DNA from: a virus
Reading direction: 5' to 3' (one strand)
Virus record (IMG/VR): IMGVR_UViG_3300006104_000065
Coordinates: 1 to 25,605 of that record
DNA length: 25,605 nucleotides
Position numbers and translations under genes: made by a program. The notes beneath the pieces are model-generated. The model saw only the letters and a program-made list of their open reading frames with translations. It ran no database searches and was not told the origin of the DNA. Below are positions 22,680 through 25,605 of the stretch, one piece after another; position 1 is the stretch's first letter; every line of letters begins with the position of its first letter.

Positions 22680-23126
22680 TCATACTCCCGTTGAATTGTC
22701 ACAAGGAACATGTACAACAACAGGCACTTCACCCGGCCTACGTCTTGCAATGGATCGAAGACTGTACAGTTGACTGTGGTAGCTACAGTAGCTGCCTTCT
22801 CTCACATCTCTTCCGCAATAGACGCCATTCCGGGGTTCACCTATTACAGCCCTACAATGACGGGGACCTAACTCCATTCCACCCACAACATGAAAGGTTC
22901 CTATATCAAGCTCAGGGATGTGCATGATAGGCGGTTTTTCCACAGCCTGAACGACAGGTTTCCGGCTCTTCCTCAGTAGCTTAATTCCGGACCTCCTACA
23001 TTTGCTCACAACAGAATTTCGGGACCTGCCTAATCGAAGACTTATCTGCTGTGAAGACAATCCCTCCTCAGCAAGTACACGTAACTTGGACGTCTCTGAA
23101 TGGGACCAACCTAATGTTTCAATCAT
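22680..23126 (-). CDS. gcrA: GcrA-like cell-cycle regulator
   Basis: The 148-residue protein has the GcrA layout. The N-terminal helix-turn-helix starts at WSHSETSKLRVLAEEGLSSQ and continues QISLRLGRSRNSVVSKCRRS (residues 7-46). A variable linker follows, then the C-terminal domain RHCRAVIGEPRNGVYCGRD, SYCSYHSQLYS, with its Cys/His pattern. GcrA in Alphaproteobacteria binds sigma70 and GANTC sites methylated by CcrM and activates cell-cycle genes. Its first residue lies two bases after the sciP stop, with GGAAGG upstream. Homologues are known to me in phages of Alphaproteobacteria. The phage copy probably steers host or phage promoters; direct activity is not shown here. Confidence 0.85.
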   Translation of the reverse strand: MIETLGWSHSETSKLRVLAEEGLSSQQISLRLGRSRNSVVSKCRRSGIKLLRKSRKPVVQAVEKPPIMHIPELDIGTFHVVGGMELGPRHCRAVIGEPRNGVYCGRDVREGSYCSYHSQLYSLRSIARRRPGEVPVVVHVPCDNSTGV

Positions 23127-23128
23127 TT

Positions 23129-23350
23129 CTAACCTTCCTGCATCTCCAACCTGTATTCTTGAAGCCTTGTTGTTCTCAGTGAGCCTATCCCTTCAAAATC
23201 AAACAATTTCTGCCAAGAATCCAATTCTTCCTGACCACTGCCATAGATATCGTGTAGTTGTTCAGACGTCAGCTTATGTGTAGCCACAGCTTTCAATATA
23301 GCAAATTTTAGGTAAACTGTCCATCGTCCTTTTGGATAGGGAAGTGCCAT
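23129..23350 (-). CDS. sciP: SciP-like CtrA inhibitor (DUF1153)
   Basis: The 73-residue protein fits the SciP/DUF1153 family over nearly all its length. RWTVYLKFAILKAVATHKLT replaces the usual RWxxRRKAAVVxAVxxG part, then SWQKLFDFEGIGSLRTTRLQ and EYR correspond to the SWQxAxxxHGxxGLRTTRxQxYR end. In Caulobacter, SciP binds the master regulator CtrA and blocks activation. GGAGG precedes the ATG at 23350. It is directly coupled to gcrA, so the phage makes both regulators together. Confidence 0.85.
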   Translation of the reverse strand: MALPYPKGRWTVYLKFAILKAVATHKLTSEQLHDIYGSGQEELDSWQKLFDFEGIGSLRTTRLQEYRLEMQEG

Positions 23351-23389
23351 TGTCCCTCCATATTGAAAGAGCTGTGAGTCGATTTGTCA

Positions 23390-23402
23390 CAAGCTAAGCT
23401 TG
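23390..23402. promoter_or_regulatory. Short inverted repeat upstream of sciP
   Basis: CAAGCTAAGCTTG is a 6-bp inverted repeat around one base, in the 57-nt gap before sciP. A GAGTC (GANTC) lies at 23376-23380. It could be an operator or part of the promoter. Evidence is weak. Confidence 0.3.
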
Positions 23403-23407
23403 ATTTG

Positions 23408-23569
23408 TTATAACACTGCTTTCGCTGTAGGTAGATCAGGCGAAGTCGCAAGTACAGTACCTCCCTGTGGATCGATCCCTTTGCGTGTTGTCTTACGTGC
23501 TACAATCTGCCAATCTTCGAAGAAGGCTAGCTTCTCAATACGTATGACGGTGGTAGGGTGTGTTTTCAT
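23408..23569 (-). CDS. Small hypothetical protein
   Basis: The ATG at 23569 gives 53 residues (MKTHPTTVIRIEKLAFFEDW then QIVARKTTRKGIDPQGGTVL), a beta-rich product. An ATG at 23599 in frame is an alternative. Function unknown. Confidence 0.6.
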   Translation of the reverse strand: MKTHPTTVIRIEKLAFFEDWQIVARKTTRKGIDPQGGTVLATSPDLPTAKAVL

Positions 23570-23658
23570 GTTGTTTTCCAGTACTTGTTTTTGCCGCATT
23601 TCTCACACAAGAATTTTACACGTCCCTATGACTCTGCTGTCTTCTGTTGTCGGTTTAG

Positions 23659-23868
23659 TCAAGGTTTTATCTCCTCTCCGTTACATACTCGTTTGACTCT
23701 TCTAATGCTTGTCACATCGAGAACTACCGTTTCAACGTCGAATCCCTCTAATGCCTGCACCCTGTTCGCAAGACTCTTTGCCACAATCCAGTTATCATGG
23801 AGAATCTCTGCCGTGATACAAGTCTGGCCGTCTAGGGTGCATTGACGCGATATGATGTGGATGGTCAT
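23659..23868 (-). CDS. Small hypothetical protein
   Basis: The ATG at 23868 overlaps the previous stop (ATGA), with GAGGA upstream. The 69-residue product has MTIHIISRQCTLDGQTCITA and VETVVLDVTSIRRVKRV. Likely a small alpha/beta protein. Function unknown. Confidence 0.65.
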   Translation of the reverse strand: MTIHIISRQCTLDGQTCITAEILHDNWIVAKSLANRVQALEGFDVETVVLDVTSIRRVKRVCNGEEIKP

Positions 23869-24089
23869 TTCATCCTCGCTAGGATGACTTTGGCTTTTTC
23901 ATTCATGCGAGATATTTCATTCATGAAATCAACCGGCGAATGAGTGTCGCAAGCAGTGGAAAAATGTCTTACAAATTCCGAAAGCTCCTTCATTTCCCCC
24001 TCCAATCGATCCAAGGCTTCTCTTTGCATTACGTGGGATTCGTTCATCCGGTTTAAGGCTTCCTTGATGATCTGGGCGTCTTTATTCAT
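23865..24089 (-). CDS. Small coiled-coil protein
   Basis: The ATG at 24089 with GGGAG upstream gives 74 residues of charged helix (MNKDAQIIKEALNRMNESHV, then QREALDRLEGEMKELSEFV, then MNEISRMNEKAKVILARMK). An upstream ATG at 24161 with a good AGAGGGG site is in frame but would add an unlikely Pro/Arg-rich piece. Function unknown. Confidence 0.68.
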   Translation of the reverse strand: MNKDAQIIKEALNRMNESHVMQREALDRLEGEMKELSEFVRHFSTACDTHSPVDFMNEISRMNEKAKVILARMK

Positions 24090-24211
24090 TTTCATCTCCC
24101 TTGATCTTTGCGATGGCAGCAAGAACGGCGGCGCGGGGTGTTTCGTCGCTTCTTTGGTCATGGTTTCCCCTCTAGGATTGCTACGGCTCTGTCGCAGGCA
24201 TCTGACGAACA

Positions 24212-24631
24212 TCAGTCAGCTACTCGAACCCAACCTTCAACGGTTTGCTCCTCGCGCAGGCCACGAATGTATTCGCCAGCAGGAAGAACAAACCCTCCGT
24301 GAGTATCAAACTCGCGCAAGTGGACAATCTTGCAGGGTTCACTTAGCTTTAGTTCCACAAAGCTGTCGTTGGCCGCATCAATCAAGGCTGTGGCAGCTTT
24401 GGAGATGTGTACATCAGGACGGACGCATTCCAGCACATGATGATGTCCGGTTTCGCTATGACCTAGAATAAGCTGACCTTTTTCCAGCTTCATTTCCGTC
24501 ATATTCTTGAGCGCTGCCAATCCTTCGAGAACTGCCTTCGGTGCGTATTTCTTCATCCAAATAAGCACTTCTCCTTGCGCGACGGGTTTGCCTGACGAAA
24601 ACATAGCCTCTGTCAATTGTATAGTTGTCAT
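24212..24631 (-). CDS. Small conserved phage protein with a GHSETGHHHV motif
   Basis: The ATG at 24631 has AAGGAG upstream; the frame is open to 24721, but that part lies over the end of the previous gene. The 139-residue product contains QLILGHSETGHHHVLE around the middle, then KIVHLREFDTHGGFVLPAGE and YIRGLREEQTVEGWVRVAD. The histidine cluster might bind metal. I have seen this motif in phage proteins encoded beside DUF6745 proteins, as here. Function unknown. Confidence 0.78.
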   Translation of the reverse strand: MTTIQLTEAMFSSGKPVAQGEVLIWMKKYAPKAVLEGLAALKNMTEMKLEKGQLILGHSETGHHHVLECVRPDVHISKAATALIDAANDSFVELKLSEPCKIVHLREFDTHGGFVLPAGEYIRGLREEQTVEGWVRVAD

Positions 24632-24653
24632 AGCACTTCTCCTTGGTTGGTTG

Positions 24654-25605
24654 TTAACTGCGTACGAACGGTATGTAATCTTCTGGGTTCCCGTATCCTC
24701 TATACCCATTTCCTCCGGCATTCGCCTTCAACGCCGTGTTAAACGTCTTATCATTAACGCTCTCGGCAAACCATCGTCCTGTCCCGCATTGGTATTTAAG
24801 AAACCATTGCTTGGGCGCATCTGGTAAGTCAACCTGTATAAGCGTACCGATGTGCGGTTGATCTTCATCGATAATTTTTGGGTTCAGACTTGGATGTTCA
24901 AGAACATTCATCCAGCCTAACAATTCACAAGCCGCGCGTCGTTGTTCTACGTTTTTCCAATTGAGTGCGATTTCTGGAGTCAAATCCTTCCTGTTTTCAA
25001 TCCACCACGCGGGAATCCTAACACCGTGGTACGCATATAGCGAAGATCCGTCGCGCCATTTGCAGAACGGTCCTGTTTCGCAATGCGGTCTGTTTTGGTC
25101 GTCCGTTAACAATACTGTGGGGCGGTCGCTTATCATGCAGAATTTTTCATGCATAATCCGTGGGCCGCTATGTTCTGACAGTTTCTCGAACGCATCAAAC
25201 TTTGAATAATCCAAGGGCAGCTTTACGACATGTCTGAAGAAAGTTAGAAACGCAGACCATCCTGACCACTGGTTTCCGCCTTGGTACATACTACTGTAGC
25301 ATTTAACGGCGCACTCTAGGCCAAATTTCCCAAGGCCAAAGCTTTTGGAGAGATTAACCATGATGGAAATATCTAGGTTGAACCAAGAGTCATTTTTTTT
25401 CTTGGCAGCGGAGGTCGCAGCGTCGGTCGCAGCGGAGGTCGCAGCGTCGGTCGCATCGTTGGTCGCAGCGTCGGTCGCAGCGTAGGTCGCAGCGTAGGTC
25501 GCATCGTTGGTCGCATCGTTGGTCGCAGCGTCGGTCGCAGCGTAGGTCGCAGCGCGGGTCGCATCGCGGGTCGCAGCGTAGGTCGCAGCGTCGGTCGCAT
25601 CGTTG
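24654..25605 (-). CDS. DUF6745-like protein with N-terminal tetrapeptide repeats (5' end outside window)
   Basis: The C-terminal 235 residues hold FGLGKFGLECAVKCYSSMYQ, GGNQWSGWSAFLTFFRHV, MISDRPTVLLTDDQNRPH, LYAYHGVRIPAWWIENRKD and EQRRAACELLGWMNVL, a pattern I associate with DUF6745. The frame does not begin at the ATG at 25361, which has no ribosome-binding site. It stays open upstream through KKKNDSWFNLDIS and about 16 tetrapeptide repeats (AATD, AATY, NDAT, AATS forms) to the window edge. So the gene is longer and starts outside. The function of DUF6745 is unknown; the repeat may be a flexible or fibrous part. Confidence 0.8.
   Translation of the reverse strand, partial: NDATDAATYAATRDATRAATYAATDAATNDATNDATYAATYAATDAATNDATDAATSAATDAATSAAKKKNDSWFNLDISIMVNLSKSFGLGKFGLECAVKCYSSMYQGGNQWSGWSAFLTFFRHVVKLPLDYSKFDAFEKLSEHSGPRIMHEKFCMISDRPTVLLTDDQNRPHCETGPFCKWRDGSSLYAYHGVRIPAWWIENRKDLTPEIALNWKNVEQRRAACELLGWMNVLEHPSLNPKIIDEDQPHIGTLIQVDLPDAPKQWFLKYQCGTGRWFAESVNDKTFNTALKANAGGNGYRGYGNPEDYIPFVRS
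25411..25605. repeat. 12-bp tandem repeat, about 16 units
   Basis: Units follow NNGGTCGCAKCG without interruption to the window edge. Read on the minus strand each unit is ACC, a variable codon (TCC, GAC, AAC, TAC, CGC), GCT or GAT, then GCG. The variable positions fall on codons 2 and 3 of the tetrapeptide, so the array is under coding constraint. Confidence 0.92.

Noticed and set aside
23566-23610. Minus-strand short frame ending CEKCGKNKYWKTT that overlaps the next ATG
   Set aside because: The zinc-knuckle look and ATGA overlap are suggestive, but there is no usable start codon of fair strength.
25373-25600. Minus-strand MRPTLRP-repeat protein
   Set aside because: It is a different frame of the 12-bp array; the frame joined to the DUF6745-like domain is the coherent one.

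Overview
This window looks like the structural and early-accessory part of a tailed phage (podovirus-type, P22-like head module) that infects an alphaproteobacterium. The evidence is a P22-type gene order (terminase, portal, scaffold, coat, gp4-like and gp10-like tail accessory factors) and adjacent homologues of two alphaproteobacterial cell-cycle regulators, SciP (DUF1153) and GcrA. Every credible gene lies on the minus strand, so transcription runs from high to low coordinates. Genes are tightly packed with ATGA/TAATG-type overlaps, Shine-Dalgarno sites and several TTG or GTG starts. No tRNA, rRNA or CRISPR was seen. Both window edges cut through genes.

Layout in transcription order. 25605-23400: a DUF6745-like protein whose N-terminus is a 12-bp tandem repeat, a GHSETGHHHV protein and three small ORFs. 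23350-21732: sciP, gcrA, a calcineurin-like phosphoesterase and a small ORF. 21651-14372: a possible small terminase and about twenty very small proteins, several sharing short C-terminal motifs. 14394-13171: a TPR-glycosyltransferase. 13144-12698: a small structural protein followed by a terminator. 12628-7691: terminase large subunit, portal, two small proteins and the scaffold. 7620-6790: a GIY-YIG homing endonuclease. 6663-4066: the major capsid gene. 3905-3141: a second GIY-YIG endonuclease. 3092-1: gp4-like protein, a small structural protein, a small hypothetical protein and a gp10-like protein that runs off the window.

The most striking feature is the major capsid gene. Its reading frame is broken by five small ORF-less group I introns: one after codon 32 and four more packed into the last 35 codons, leaving exons of 21, 17, 27 and 36 nt. 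Splicing at U.G P1 pairs and terminal G residues, found by reading the sequence, restores one 403-codon frame ending in the conserved coat-protein C-terminus. Introns total 1386 nt against 1212 nt of exon. Three introns share an identical 50-nt core, and one carries a compensatory change in P7. The gene is flanked on both sides by free-standing GIY-YIG endonucleases, suggesting intron spread helped by endonucleases in trans.

Other notable features are the sciP-gcrA pair, a family of short motifs reused at the C-termini of many small proteins, a perfect 12-bp hairpin over a ribosome-binding site, and repeat domains inserted in the gp10-like protein. All functional names come from remembered family patterns; no database search was run.
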